Notes: generated by a model from the letters alone, not told the origin. Positions 43,644-54,411 are shown, counted from the stretch's first letter. The stretch is DNA of 64,000 nucleotides from Aurantiochytrium sp. KH105 (GCA_003116975.1 BGKB01000163.1:62001-126000); one strand, 5' to 3'. A program made the numbers and translations.

Positions 43644-46600
43644 ATGGAGGGCTTCCTGCCGCGCGCGCCCGGAGGGCCTGCGGCGCCGGCGCCGGAACAT
43701 GCGCTCCAAGGTGGACGTGAACAGGAGCTTGCACAAGCGCGGCGAGCACGTGCTCGCCAGGGCCGCGAGCAAGAGCTAGAGCACGCGCGAGAGCACGCTC
43801 ACGCTCACGCTTGCCCGAGCGCCGCAGCGGCCGCGCCAGCGGCAGCAGCTGCAGCTGCAGCTGCAGCTGCCGCGCCAGGCCTCGCTGGTCGCGCGGGCTC
43901 GGCGCCGCCCGGTGTCATCGCTGCGGCGGCAGGGTCGTCGAAGAGGAGGGTCGCCCAGGCACGCGAGCCGCACGCCTCGAGCAACGGCGCCCAGTTGTGC
44001 AAGACCAAGATCGCCTCGCACGGCGGCTTCGGTGGCATGCACCGCGAGGGGGAGGCGGGGGAACATGAAGAGGAGCACGGATATCTAGATGGAGAGAACA
44101 ATGGCGAAGAAGAGGAGGAAGAGGTCGATACGAGCGATGAGGAGGGCGTGCGGCCTTACGAAGAGGAGGATCTGCCCTTTCCAGACCTGGGCTCGCCACG
44201 CGCTGACGAAGCGAACAGAGAAGATTGCGGACTTCGCACGGAAAATGGCAGCATGGCCTCGATGCAAGCCGAGGTCGAAGAGGGACGAAAATGGGTCGCA
44301 ACCGCAAAGACCCACAGAGAAACGTGCGAAGAAAAGCGCCAGCACGAGGACATCGACATCTCAAGGAGAGCGAGCCTCACACGCGCCCTCGAGGACGCGC
44401 AGCAGGCTCTCGCCTCGTGGTACGCATTCAAGGCCCACTTTGACCGCATCTCACCGTTGGGGCGAACGGTCGATGGCGCCGTGCCTTCGCTCGCAGGCCG
44501 TCGTCGCAGTTCCGGCTTTGCAAATGTCCTTGGCCCCACACGCAAGCGATCCTCGGGTCTGCACGGCGTCATCAATGGCATCAAGAGCTTGACGCCTCGT
44601 CATCGTCGCCAGTCATCCACGAGCTCTGGGTCTGGAGCTGGTGGCTTGCAACTGTTCTCATCGGGGTCCAACTTCAGCGTGCACAGTAGTGCTAGCAGCA
44701 TTAGCAGCACCAGCTACACCACCAGTTCTCATGGTGCCGCTGGCCTTGGAGCGAGCGCCACTGCTGGGCACGACACAAACCCAAAGGAGGTCCACTCTCA
44801 CGCTCAGCAAGTTCCACAGACGGTTGGACGGCGCATGCAAAATCAGCTACGCGCCACCGGCTCGTTCACTTTCGGGGTCACCGCCTCGTCATCTTTGCCT
44901 TCGCTCGGAGTGCTTAGCCGCGGAAGTTCAACGAACAGCGAGAGCGGAAGCGCAGTCTCCGGTGCAAGTCCTACTCATCGGGCTCGGCGAGACTCTGGAC
45001 CTCGCCACATGCGTGGAACGAGCGACGGCGCAGAATACGCCACCGGGCTCGGGCTCGCGCGCTCGCTCGACGAAGACACGGCCACAAAGATGGATGCTCT
45101 TCTTGATGAGGCGCGTTTCCGGGCCAATCACGCCACCACTGCGCCCGTGCCTGATTCCGCCGATGATGTGGCCGACGTCATTCGGGTCTCGCGACGCGGG
45201 AGCACGAACGCGGCGCTTGTTTCTGCGCCCCCGTCCGGCGGTGTCACAGACGAACGTGCAGAGGGCGTCCCTCGAGGAGTGCTGAGCCGTCGCTGGCGAC
45301 ATAAATTGCAGGCTTGCGACTTTGCTCACCTCCTATTTCTCTTTCAGTGGCACCCTCAGTTTGCGCGTGTGGCGCTCTTTGACACATCCTTCAAGTCAAG
45401 TTCAGAAACGATTACAGTGCGCAGAAACTTGTGCAAGCTGCTTCTCACAAAGCTCTGGCATCGCCCCGACGCGTCCATGGCCCACAGGTGGGCCATTGCC
45501 AGCGTCACAGGCCATGCTTTGCTGCAAGAGTTCAGCACGAACCCAGAAATGCCGCTCCGTAGCACTTCAATTGCTTCGAACCTCCTCTCTGAAATTGCGG
45601 CGCAGCCTCTCTGCGTAACGGCGATCAATCGCGCCATTAAACCGTATTTGGACCGTGCTCGCAACAACGATGCGTCCGTGGCTACTGCTGTGGACTTGGC
45701 GCGTCACATTCTCGATGCACTGCTTCAGGCCGAGTTTCCGGCTGTTCTTCATGATGTTTGTCGTCAAATTGGCCGTCTTGCAGCTAATCGATATCAACGC
45801 GTGCATCTCGTCGCAGGTCTCTTTTTCTTTTTGCGCTACGTCAATCGTCAGGTCGCTACGGCAGCCATCGACCCTTCAAGCTCGCGCGAGCGTGACCAAC
45901 GCTTCATGAATGCTGCAAGTCTTTTGCAGACTCTATGCACGCGTGCTTCTACCCCCGGTGCGCCATCCTCCCCTTCATCATCGCAGTCTTCCTCGTCCTC
46001 TTCCACTGCGCCTTCGCCTTTGCCCTCATCCTCGTCCACGACTGGATCGTCGACAACAGTTTCGCAATCGCAGCAGCAAGACCAACAGCATCATGAAGCG
46101 GAAACAGTGGCCAAGTCAGATGAAGGCACGGAAGCAACCCGTGAACGCGAGGAGGCCTTCTTGTCCGAAGCGGTCTCCAAGTTGCACGCGCTCGTTGACC
46201 GTCTTTGTGTTGCGCCACACGCCATCACATTTGCGCAGTCTCACGCACGCGCCGAAACCCTATTGGACCTAGAACGCACCCTGCGATTCGAGCGGACCTC
46301 ATCACCCGTAGGCCAAATGGCACCAACCGTCGATTTGCCTGAAAGTTGTGTCACTCTTTCCTTTGTGGACCTGCAACTCCTTGCAAAGGTTTCTGACGCT
46401 ATGATTAAACCTCTTCGAGGAGGGAAAAATGGTGACGGAAGTGTGGATCTTTCTCTGCGGTCACCAGCATGTGTGGGCGTTGACATGGATTCTTTTGCGA
46501 AATTTGTCAAGCCTCGGCTGGTAAGCCTCAAAGCTTTCGCCGCCCCTGGTCAAAAGGACGCAGACAACCTTTACATTGACTACAAACCCCTATGGGTGCA

Positions 46601-46772
46601 CGCGATGCCCATTTCTGCTCACTTTGCGTCACCTTTATCTTCGCCTACAAACTCCCCACCCACTTCACCATCAGGGAGTACCCTTGGTGTCGTGGACACC
46701 GCCTCCTTTTCGCGAGAGGCTCAGTATGCTCAAAAAATGCGCGTCGCCTACGACTCGCTTTTGTTGCTGTAA
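43644..46772 (+). CDS. RasGAP-like domain protein
   Basis: Up to 1042 residues. Roughly 575-760 resembles a Ras GTPase-activating domain: MPLRSTSIASNLLSEI near 634 corresponds to the arginine-finger block (LFRGNSLATKAL), followed by an INRAIKPYLDRA helix, a FPAVLHDVCRQI helix, and LVAGLFFFLRYVNRQV near 725 corresponding to the FLRFINPAIVSP signature. It would speed GTP hydrolysis by Ras-like proteins. Flanks are disordered, Ser-rich (880s: SSSSSTAPS) and acidic. The first 130 residues are Ala/Arg repeats; an ATG at 44037 (MHREGEAGE) is a plausible alternative start. The FLR..NP proline is replaced by Arg, so the domain is divergent and the call is moderate. Confidence 0.6.
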   Translation: MEGFLPRAPGGPAAPAPEHALQGGREQELAQARRARARQGREQELEHAREHAHAHACPSAAAAAPAAAAAAAAAAAAPGLAGRAGSAPPGVIAAAAGSSKRRVAQAREPHASSNGAQLCKTKIASHGGFGGMHREGEAGEHEEEHGYLDGENNGEEEEEEVDTSDEEGVRPYEEEDLPFPDLGSPRADEANREDCGLRTENGSMASMQAEVEEGRKWVATAKTHRETCEEKRQHEDIDISRRASLTRALEDAQQALASWYAFKAHFDRISPLGRTVDGAVPSLAGRRRSSGFANVLGPTRKRSSGLHGVINGIKSLTPRHRRQSSTSSGSGAGGLQLFSSGSNFSVHSSASSISSTSYTTSSHGAAGLGASATAGHDTNPKEVHSHAQQVPQTVGRRMQNQLRATGSFTFGVTASSSLPSLGVLSRGSSTNSESGSAVSGASPTHRARRDSGPRHMRGTSDGAEYATGLGLARSLDEDTATKMDALLDEARFRANHATTAPVPDSADDVADVIRVSRRGSTNAALVSAPPSGGVTDERAEGVPRGVLSRRWRHKLQACDFAHLLFLFQWHPQFARVALFDTSFKSSSETITVRRNLCKLLLTKLWHRPDASMAHRWAIASVTGHALLQEFSTNPEMPLRSTSIASNLLSEIAAQPLCVTAINRAIKPYLDRARNNDASVATAVDLARHILDALLQAEFPAVLHDVCRQIGRLAANRYQRVHLVAGLFFFLRYVNRQVATAAIDPSSSRERDQRFMNAASLLQTLCTRASTPGAPSSPSSSQSSSSSSTAPSPLPSSSSTTGSSTTVSQSQQQDQQHHEAETVAKSDEGTEATREREEAFLSEAVSKLHALVDRLCVAPHAITFAQSHARAETLLDLERTLRFERTSSPVGQMAPTVDLPESCVTLSFVDLQLLAKVSDAMIKPLRGGKNGDGSVDLSLRSPACVGVDMDSFAKFVKPRLVSLKAFAAPGQKDADNLYIDYKPLWVHAMPISAHFASPLSSPTNSPPTSPSGSTLGVVDTASFSREAQYAQKMRVAYDSLLLL

Positions 46773-47342
46773 CATTTCAAAACCACACTTAACGGGTCGA
46801 CCACTTTGTGCACGACAAGCGTGCAAAGGTCCAGGTCCGCACACATATATTTCATTCATTAGCCAATAACGCCATCCTCTTATCAATACGTGAACTGCTG
46901 CTTGCAAAGATTCAATAAACCACTAACAGGCTTGCTCGCCCGCAAGGCAATTCTCTTTGCAGGTGGAAAATGTCTCGAATCGAGCCTGACCCTCTCCCCT
47001 TCCCCCTTAGGAAATCCTCAAGATCTTGCACGACAGAAACTGAGAATGATCAGCGCACGATTTGCTCAACGACTCGAAGAGGCTCGAGTTTTTGCCGCCA
47101 CTGAACCGAGGAATTCATTTGCTTCCTCTGTTATCATGTCGTTGGTGGCTTTTTTCTTCGCTTTTCGTCTTCTTTTCTTTGTCTTTGTCCTTGTCTTTGG
47201 CGAGTGAGGGAGGGAGGAAAAGTTGGTTGGATCGAACGGGCAATGTTGACCCCTCGACTGGATGAACAAAAAGACATGGTCATTCACGACTATGCGCTAC
47301 GCTGCGCCAAATCATTTGAATAAGTTATGCTTCATCCATTTT
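46773..47342. other. Convergent 3' flanks
   Basis: 570 bases between the RasGAP-like and two-helix membrane protein stops. AT-richer with TTTCTTTGTC-type pyrimidine tracts (47150-47200). Nothing coding seen. Confidence 0.4.
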
Positions 47343-48275
47343 TTAAAAATAGAGGTCCTCCTCATTCTCGGGAACGGGCCCGAGTCCCCCACTCGAGTAC
47401 CGTATGTAATGGCTCGGGTACCCACTGGCCGCCGCACTTGAATGGAGTCCACTGCCACGCGAGCTAGACCCTGCCATGCTGTGCATGCCCATCCCGACGC
47501 TCGAGCGTTTCAAACGGCCCAAGTATTCATCCCGAGCAGCGCCAGGGGCATCGTGCAAATCAACGCGACGCTGTACAAAGGTGCGAATCGTCTCGAGCTC
47601 AGCCTCGTTCAAGTTGTGCTCAATCATTGTGGATAATCGTGGATTGTAACTTGGGCGCGCCGCGAGCATGCCGAGCCCACCCAGGAATACCATTCCCAGG
47701 AACCTCACAAAGTCTATGTTCACTATCTTGGAGGCAACGTAAAGCCCGATGCCAATGCTCGAAAACATGACCAGACTATGGCCCCAGGCTCCGAGCTGCG
47801 CCTCCCAGGCAGCCTGGCGCGGGGATTCATACTCTGCGTCCTCTGCGTCCAGATCAAAGTGCACGCGGCCCGACCCCTGTCTCCTGCCATTCCCGCGAGG
47901 TCTTGGCCCGGCAAAATATTCCTCGTCCGAGGTCGCCTCGTCGCCCATCTCTTGCTCCAAGCTCGAGTTTGCGTCTTCACTACTTGGGACGCGCCTGCGC
48001 ATGCCCGGCGCCAGCTCGGCGTCAAGGTCCCCGACGCCGCGCAGGGAGGGCGAGTCCTCGAAGTCGTCGTCCTCGAGGTCGTCGTCCTCGTCGTCTTCCT
48101 CAACGTCTTCCACGTCGACGTCTTCGCGTTCTGAGATCACAGGGCGCAGCGCGGCGATCGCGCCGCCCTCCCCCGCGCCCTCCTCGTCCTCCTCGCGCCC
48201 CAGCTCGGGCTCCAGCGCGGCGAGGAGGGCTCGCTCGTGAGCGCCTCGCCCGAGGTCATCTTCATCGCTGTCCAT
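47343..48275 (-). CDS. Acidic two-helix membrane protein, unknown
   Basis: 310 residues from the ATG at 48275 (MDSDEDDLGR; an upstream ATG at 48338 adds 21 Arg-rich residues). The first 125 residues are strongly acidic (DVEDVEEDDEDDDLEDDDFE) and disordered. Two adjacent hydrophobic helices at about 166-184 (SLVMFSSIGIGLYVASKIV) and 189-206 (FVRFLGMVFLGGLGMLAA) form a hairpin, followed by a short helix and a Ser/Gly-rich tail ending NEEDLYF. No signal peptide. I do not recognise the family; an organelle or ER membrane hairpin protein is possible. Confidence 0.65.
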   Translation of the reverse strand: MDSDEDDLGRGAHERALLAALEPELGREEDEEGAGEGGAIAALRPVISEREDVDVEDVEEDDEDDDLEDDDFEDSPSLRGVGDLDAELAPGMRRRVPSSEDANSSLEQEMGDEATSDEEYFAGPRPRGNGRRQGSGRVHFDLDAEDAEYESPRQAAWEAQLGAWGHSLVMFSSIGIGLYVASKIVNIDFVRFLGMVFLGGLGMLAARPSYNPRLSTMIEHNLNEAELETIRTFVQRRVDLHDAPGAARDEYLGRLKRSSVGMGMHSMAGSSSRGSGLHSSAAASGYPSHYIRYSSGGLGPVPENEEDLYF

Positions 48276-48882
48276 GGCGGCAGCCTGCGACGGCCGGCGT
48301 AGGCCCGGCGCCTCGCGCAAGCCGCGCCCGCGCAGCACTGCCCGCGCGAGACCCTCCCGCGCGCGGCGCCCGCGCCCCCCCCGCCGCGACCTCGCGCAAG
48401 CCGCGCCTCGCGGCCAAGCAGAACTGCTTTGCCCTCGACCCGGCCTCGCTCGCCGTCGACCTCGACCTCGACCTTGCGAGGAAGGAGGAGGAGGGCGGCC
48501 GAGGCGAGGACGGGACCCACGAGGCCCACGAGGCCGGCGACGAGGAAGACCACGGGCGCGCGGAGAGCTTGCGAGAGACTGTCACCGGAGAAGCCCGGCT
48601 TTCGTCAACGACGACGCGTAGCGCGGAAGTGGGCTCGCAAGGCAGTCGCATACCATATCCGCCCTTCTTCGCGCAGAACGAAGCTCGCGGCGTTCAAGGA
48701 TCGTGAGTGTGCGCGCTCGGCCAGCGACGAGACAAAGTCCGGCTGTTTGCGTTGGCTTCGATTACGGGGGCGAAGTCAGTCCTCCTTTGCTTTCGCATCG
48801 GCGTGTCGAGGGATTTGCAAGTTGCCACGAGAAATTTTCGTTCTTGTGTTTGTAAATATATACCGAGGCTTGCGAACAAGCA
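48276..48882. promoter_or_regulatory. Divergent promoter region
   Basis: About 600 bases between the membrane-protein start (minus) and the RUS1-like start (plus). Its left half is extremely GC-rich, its right half (48750-48880) more balanced. TAAATATATACC at 48853-48864, 20-30 bases before the RUS1-like start, is TATA-like. Confidence 0.4.
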
Positions 48883-50094
48883 TTGCATGGAGTGCGCGTG
48901 AGAATGACTAGGTCTGCGATTGTATTGCACGATGGCGTACAGGTGGGACATGGAACTGCGCCACAGCGGCAAATGATACTGGCATGGATATGGTCACTCT
49001 TTGTGCCAGATGGGTATCCTGCAAGCGTTGAGGACGACTATGCGTGGTTCCAGGCATTCGACAGTCTACAGGGCCTCTGCAGCTACCTTCGAGGCGTCTT
49101 GAGCACCAAGGCAATTCTCGCAGGTCTTGGCGTAGGCGCCGATGCAGCAGATGCCATGGCAGCAACGACCCAGTGGGTATATAGGGATGGCGCTGGCATG
49201 CTTGGCGGCCTCTTATTTGCCTGGGTAGGTGGTGGCCGCTTTGATCGAAACGTCAAGGGCTGGCGGCTCTTTGCCGACCTGGCAGTGGACCTCGCCCTCT
49301 CTCTCGAATTACTTTCGCCGCTCATGTGCGCCGCGAACGACCGCACCTGCTTCACAGCGCTCATGTGTGCAGCCAATGTGCTCAAGGCCATGTGCGGCAT
49401 CGCAGCGGGAGCAACGCGGGTGGTGATTACAAATCACTTTGCACGCGATGGCAATACTGCCGATGTCCAGGCCAAGGAGGGGTCGCAAGAGACACTCGTA
49501 AACTTAATTGGCATGGCAAGCGGACTCCGCCTCGCTCAGTTCGTTGACGCACATGCCGAATGGGAGTGGCTTCCGTGGATGGTATTTGTGGCGCTCACTG
49601 CAGTCCATGTACTTGCAAACTATTTTGCCGTTCGTGCGCTGCACTTGCGGCATCTCAACTCGCATCGTCTCTCGCTGCTACTCTTAGCTTTCGCATTTGA
49701 AGAAGACAAGGCAGACATGTCTCCTCGAGCCATCAACGCTCTCGAGCCCGTGGTTGGCAGTGTTTTTGATCCGGCTTACCGCGTCACAATTGGCGTCGAC
49801 CCTTCAAATGACGCAAGCGCTCTTGAAGAGCTCTTTTCACACACATGTGTGGCACTCCCTGCACGATCTTCGTGCTCATCTCCACCAGGTGAGATCCGAA
49901 TCGCCCTCGGCGAAGATGCAACTCCCAAAGATATAGTCACCGCAATCGCCAAGGCTGCTCTGGGATCAGCGCATTCGGCTAGCGCCTTTGTCGACCGTCT
50001 CGAGCACCTCGGCTGGCGTCTTTCTCATGTTTACGTACCTGATCTCAAATTTAGGGTGCGCTTTACAGACACCACAAAGACAAAGACAAGCTGA
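48883..50094 (+). CDS. RUS1/DUF647 family protein (Root UV-B sensitive, C16orf58-like)
   Basis: 403 residues. It follows human RUSF1 and plant RUS proteins closely: FVPDGYPASVEDDYAWFQ (family LPQGYP.SV..DY..Y), FDSLQGLCSYLRGVL, LAGLGVG, W.YRDGAGMLGGLLFAW, KGWRLFADL, IAAGATRVVITNHFARDGN, ADVQAKEGSQETLVNL, and LTAVHVLANYFAVRAL. Several hydrophobic segments suggest a membrane-associated protein. In Arabidopsis RUS1/RUS2 act in UV-B and vitamin B6 homeostasis and auxin transport; the biochemical activity is unknown. Either Met 1 (48883) or Met 8 (48904) could start translation; the conserved domain begins near residue 39. Confidence 0.9.
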   Translation: MHGVRVRMTRSAIVLHDGVQVGHGTAPQRQMILAWIWSLFVPDGYPASVEDDYAWFQAFDSLQGLCSYLRGVLSTKAILAGLGVGADAADAMAATTQWVYRDGAGMLGGLLFAWVGGGRFDRNVKGWRLFADLAVDLALSLELLSPLMCAANDRTCFTALMCAANVLKAMCGIAAGATRVVITNHFARDGNTADVQAKEGSQETLVNLIGMASGLRLAQFVDAHAEWEWLPWMVFVALTAVHVLANYFAVRALHLRHLNSHRLSLLLLAFAFEEDKADMSPRAINALEPVVGSVFDPAYRVTIGVDPSNDASALEELFSHTCVALPARSSCSSPPGEIRIALGEDATPKDIVTAIAKAALGSAHSASAFVDRLEHLGWRLSHVYVPDLKFRVRFTDTTKTKTS

Positions 50095-50758
50095 CTGACT
50101 GACTGAACTCAATAAGAAAAAATATTGACACCATCTTGCTCACAGAGAGGTAATTTGCTGTGCGAGACGGACAAGGCAAGTGCCGTCCGTACTCATTCTC
50201 TGCTTGGCTGGAACGTCATTGCGATTGATTAGATGACATCCTTGCACGCAAACCTGTCGGCTCTGCATCGCTGTTGACAACTGGAATCCATAGCGACGCA
50301 AGGAAGAAGAAGACCAAGAAGAAAGTTTTCTTCCAACGCCAAAGTCTCGAAGCCCGCAACCGCGCGCGCGTTCCCCTCTCACTGTAAAGTCAATACGCGG
50401 ACGTTGACAGAGGCAAGTCAACTTCCTGCCCTGCAAAAGCCAGATCGACGGCGCGCGTCCAAACCGTCAATCGCTTGATCGATCAACAGTCCACGATCTC
50501 GATCTCACCGTCGCACTGCTCTTGACGCTCGCGCGGACGCTTGCGCGATCGCTGCAGCAGGCGGATCACCCGACCAGGGCATCGCCACGGACACGCACGC
50601 GAGCAGAGCTCGCCTCGACGGAGTCGGTGGCGAGCTGGGTGGGGGCATCGATCGGATCGCCTCGGCAGCCTGGCAGAGGACGCGCGGCAACGGCGACGCC
50701 GGCCGCTACGGAGACTCACTGTTTGGCAAGTGGTATCAGGGGCTAGAGCACCATCACC
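50095..50758. promoter_or_regulatory. Intergenic, upstream of the large acidic repeat protein
   Basis: About 660 bases. GACTGACTGACT lies right after the RUS1-like stop, and the last 250 bases are CG-rich. The ATG at 50759 follows CACCATCACC. No conserved frame. Confidence 0.35.
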
Positions 50759-53700
50759 ATGAGCTTTGAGGTGCTCGCCGAGGAGCCCAATGTCGTCGGA
50801 AGTGCTGCTGCTGCTGACGACGAGAAAAAGCGACGACGCAAGCGAAAGAAGTCCAAGAAGAAAAAGGGTTCTCGAGATGGAAAGGCCGTCGAGGACTTTT
50901 GCATGGAGGCTGGATTCACGGAGGACGAGGTCGCGTTTGGTCGTGCAGAAATGGAGGAGCGAGGACTTGCTGCTGACAACCCAGAGATCGTCAAAGTCTA
51001 CCTTGAGACCAAACGCAAGCGTCTTGAAGAGCACCGTCTGGCAGCCTTGTCGCGCAACCCCAAACCAGCACCACGCGCCTCGGCATCAGCACCGGCATCG
51101 GCATCGGTATTGGCACCAGCATCGGCACCAGAATCGGTACCGGCACCGGCATCGGAGCCTGCTCAACCTCTAGTTTCAGCATCCCTTCCAATGCCATTGC
51201 CAAGTCCAGCACCGTCCATGTCAAATTCGTCGCCGGTGCCAGCTCCCGCTCCGATCCCAGCGACTTCATCAGCATCAGTACCAGCACCAACACCTCTGCC
51301 CACAGGCACTCGTGATCGTCTTCTTGCTGTCATGGATAACGTCAAAGAGGTGAGTGTCGTGCTAGACGGCTTGATTATGTGGCTGCAGAATGCCGGCGAC
51401 CAAGAGCGCGTTGTGCTTTGTGAGCACGACGTTTTGACCAAGCTCTTCGCGCTGATCATGTCGTCCATTGCTTCTTCCCCGGAGCCACTCGCTCACGCCT
51501 CGCTCACTGCGCTCAAGCGTCAGCTCGGTGGCCTTCTCGACAACCTCCTTCGGGTGACTTCGGGGACGCTCGCGGCAAGCGCCGGATCTCTCATTGACGC
51601 TGCCAGCCACCTGCGCGGCGCTAGCGATGCAGTCGATGCTATGGCCAATGTCGCGGCGCTCGCCATCTCTCAACATGCGACCAAAGCCTCGGCCCCTGAG
51701 GTTGCAAGTCATGCAGGAGACGTGAACGTGGCCCCTGCGAGTATTTCCAGTCTTCCTGAGGGCGAGGACGTGCTCACTCAACTTGAACAAAATTTGCTTC
51801 CAGCCGTGCCTCGTGGCGACAAGCTTGTTGTCCAAACAGGCGGCGAGCGCCTGAGTCCCGGTGAGGTAGGGCGACTCTTCAGACTCCGGGATACTGGCAA
51901 GCGCGCAGCAGAGGTTGCTGCCCGCTGCGTGGAGTTTGCCAAGGCCAAGAGCGCCGATGCAACGTCCGAGCATACTCCGGATACTGACCATCTGTGTGAC
52001 TTTGTGCAACAATTCCACGAGGAGGCCCAGAGCACAGCGCATAATGCTAGTGCCGCGCAAAGCAATCTATTGGCTTTTGCGAAGGCTGAGCAAGACGCGG
52101 AGGGCCCTGATCCCGAATCTGTTCGAGCTGCCGCCAAAGAGGAACTTGCCGCTCTCAAGACGGAACGCGCCAAGCTTGCCGCGGAGCTCGCAAGACTCGA
52201 TGAGCGTATCGCGGCATCGTCAAGCTCATTGCGGGCACTCGACGAGCAAATCTCAAGCGACAAGGCTTCCGCTGAAGCACAACTCGAGACGCTTCGCTCG
52301 CAAGCCAAGTCTGCCACGACGCTCGCACAAGATGCGCAGCAGAGACTTGTCGCAGCCACCCGTATGCAGCGCTTTGGAGCCGACCTCTCGTCTGTTCTGC
52401 GAACTTGCAGTGCCCCTGCAACCCCGGCCAACGAAGTGGCGCAGTGGACCACAAGAGCTTCGCTTGCTATGGACAGGTACCTGGCCGTTGAGGCTGCATG
52501 CACTTCGTTCATCAGGGCTCGTATGCAAGGTGCCGAGGCGCGCATCACCGAATTTGAGACCAAGGCGTCAAACCTGAATTCAATTGGCATGCGAACACTT
52601 GCAGATGAGGCTGCCTCACGATGCGAACAGGAGCGAAAGCACAAAGCGGAAGATGAGGCGACGCTGGAAGCGCTCAAGTCCGCCGCACAGACTCTGGCTG
52701 CTTCGATCCCGAAACTGGTCGACAGCGACCTTCCTTCGTCTGCTGTTTCTGCGCTGTACCGTTGCAAGGACCATCTTGAGAAGATTGGCCTTCAGATCGA
52801 CCTGTCGAGCTTGCCATCTGCATCGACTTCGCAGGAATCCACGTCTGGCAAGAAGACTCGGCCTCAACCTCCTCCGTCGAGCCCTCTGAAAATCGCGCAA
52901 GCAGCCGCGCCAGCCGCTCCCAAATCGTCGTGGTCAGGATGGGCTAAACCTCAGTCCAAGGCTCTGGGGCTCTCGATGCGGGAAATCCTTGCTCAGGAAA
53001 GCGCGGGCAACCTTGATGCTGGCGCGAAAGACCCGAAGGAGCCGCCAGTTCAAACCGAAGAAGTAGCTTCAACCTCAAGCGGCGAGGTCAAGCCTGCGAG
53101 TAGTAGGACCGAGGCAGAATCAGGTCAACTTATCAAGGACGATGTCAAGGTCAATGACGATGTACTCAAGCATGTAAATGAAAACGATGCTGACGTCGTT
53201 GCATCTTCGGACCAAGCCGCAAACACTAATTCTGATGGCGTGTCCGGTGAGGAGAGGCCGTCAAAGGCCGATGACGAGACAAGTGAGTTCGACGCTGTTG
53301 CCATCGCCAGCGATGCGCATGCCAACGTCGAATCCGAGGAAGATGCGGACGAATCTGAAGCGAATGTCGATGCTGCAGCAAATGTCGAAGTCTCCTCTGC
53401 TGACATCAATAACCATGCGGACGCGGATCCGCAGACGGATGCTACCACTGCCGATGCCGATGCTGACGCCGAATCCGAGGCAGATGATGTCGAATCCGAA
53501 GGGAACGTCGATGCTGCAGCACATGTCGAAGTCTCCTCTGCTGACATCAAGAACGATGCTGATGCGGATCCGCAGACGGATGCTACCATTGGCGATGCCG
53601 ATGCTGACGTCGAATCCGTGGCAGATGCGGCAGATAATGTCGAATCCGAAGGGAACGTCGATGCTGCAGGAAATGTCGAAGTCTCCTCAGCTGACGCCGA

Positions 53701-54343
53701 ACCCAGCACTGGTAACAGTGCTGAGAACGTCGAGGCTGACGCTGACAAGGATGATGGCGTTGACATCAGTCCTGACGCTGATCCCGAGAGTATTGCTTGC
53801 AAGCAGGAGCCTCCTGTGGCGTCTAATCATGGCAAAGCAGACATTCTGAGCGACAATCTTGACGAGTCGAGTGCTAACGCATTGGCGGCTGATGCAAATG
53901 GGATTGAAAGTGCCAGTGTAGAGACAGAATGCGACCGGGAGGATGAACAAAAGCCATCCTCCGAGACTGAGCTTGATCAAAATGCGAGCGGGATTGATGA
54001 CGCGACGGCCGCCGATCAGAGCGAGGAGGTCTCATCGGCAAAGGCTGCTGGTGGCGGCATTCGAGACGAGGCAGGAAGCGAGGAGACCTCGGAAACTCCA
54101 AGTCGCGACGAATCAGAGAGTGAAAAGGAGAACAACCAAGCTGGAGTCGTCAGCGCTGTGGGCACATCCGAAAAAGACCACGACGGAGAAAGCAAATCTG
54201 ACAGTCTTGTCGGCAAGAGGGAAGAGGGTCCCGCAGACGACGAGGAGGGCCCTGCAGAGGACTTGGAGCCCAAGCAAGGAGGCGTCCCGAGACGGGGCGT
54301 CAGCAGGGGCGATGAAGAAGAGGAGGATGTGGACCTCGATTGA
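50759..54343 (+). CDS. Large acidic, low-complexity coiled-coil protein, unknown
   Basis: 1194 residues. A lysine/arginine cluster (KKRRRKRKKSKKKK, 23-36) suggests nuclear or nucleolar targeting. Next comes a helical segment to about 95, then an Ala/Pro/Ser spacer (100-180) built from GCACCGGCATCGG-type repeats. Residues 440-660 are helical with a coiled coil (about 450-540). The C-terminal 400 residues are Asp/Glu/Ala/Ser-rich and disordered; 53366-53710 contains three imperfect repeats of 47-50 residues starting VDAAxxVEVSSAD. SSWSGWAKPQSKALGLSMRE near 720 is the one ordered-looking motif in the tail. No catalytic domain recognised. Confidence 0.7.
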   Translation: MSFEVLAEEPNVVGSAAAADDEKKRRRKRKKSKKKKGSRDGKAVEDFCMEAGFTEDEVAFGRAEMEERGLAADNPEIVKVYLETKRKRLEEHRLAALSRNPKPAPRASASAPASASVLAPASAPESVPAPASEPAQPLVSASLPMPLPSPAPSMSNSSPVPAPAPIPATSSASVPAPTPLPTGTRDRLLAVMDNVKEVSVVLDGLIMWLQNAGDQERVVLCEHDVLTKLFALIMSSIASSPEPLAHASLTALKRQLGGLLDNLLRVTSGTLAASAGSLIDAASHLRGASDAVDAMANVAALAISQHATKASAPEVASHAGDVNVAPASISSLPEGEDVLTQLEQNLLPAVPRGDKLVVQTGGERLSPGEVGRLFRLRDTGKRAAEVAARCVEFAKAKSADATSEHTPDTDHLCDFVQQFHEEAQSTAHNASAAQSNLLAFAKAEQDAEGPDPESVRAAAKEELAALKTERAKLAAELARLDERIAASSSSLRALDEQISSDKASAEAQLETLRSQAKSATTLAQDAQQRLVAATRMQRFGADLSSVLRTCSAPATPANEVAQWTTRASLAMDRYLAVEAACTSFIRARMQGAEARITEFETKASNLNSIGMRTLADEAASRCEQERKHKAEDEATLEALKSAAQTLAASIPKLVDSDLPSSAVSALYRCKDHLEKIGLQIDLSSLPSASTSQESTSGKKTRPQPPPSSPLKIAQAAAPAAPKSSWSGWAKPQSKALGLSMREILAQESAGNLDAGAKDPKEPPVQTEEVASTSSGEVKPASSRTEAESGQLIKDDVKVNDDVLKHVNENDADVVASSDQAANTNSDGVSGEERPSKADDETSEFDAVAIASDAHANVESEEDADESEANVDAAANVEVSSADINNHADADPQTDATTADADADAESEADDVESEGNVDAAAHVEVSSADIKNDADADPQTDATIGDADADVESVADAADNVESEGNVDAAGNVEVSSADAEPSTGNSAENVEADADKDDGVDISPDADPESIACKQEPPVASNHGKADILSDNLDESSANALAADANGIESASVETECDREDEQKPSSETELDQNASGIDDATAADQSEEVSSAKAAGGGIRDEAGSEETSETPSRDESESEKENNQAGVVSAVGTSEKDHDGESKSDSLVGKREEGPADDEEGPAEDLEPKQGGVPRRGVSRGDEEEEDVDLD
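53366..53710 (+). repeat. Three in-frame tandem repeats (141 and 150 bp)
   Basis: Units begin GTCGATGCTGCAG at 53366, 53507 and 53657. Unit length is a multiple of three, so the coding frame is kept. The copies are highly similar, indicating recent expansion inside the acidic tail. Confidence 0.85.
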
Positions 54344-54411
54344 TGTGGGTGCATTTCCATTCTTGTTGCCAAAGGCAAACAGGAATCAATTCAGACCCAG
54401 GTTCACCCTTG

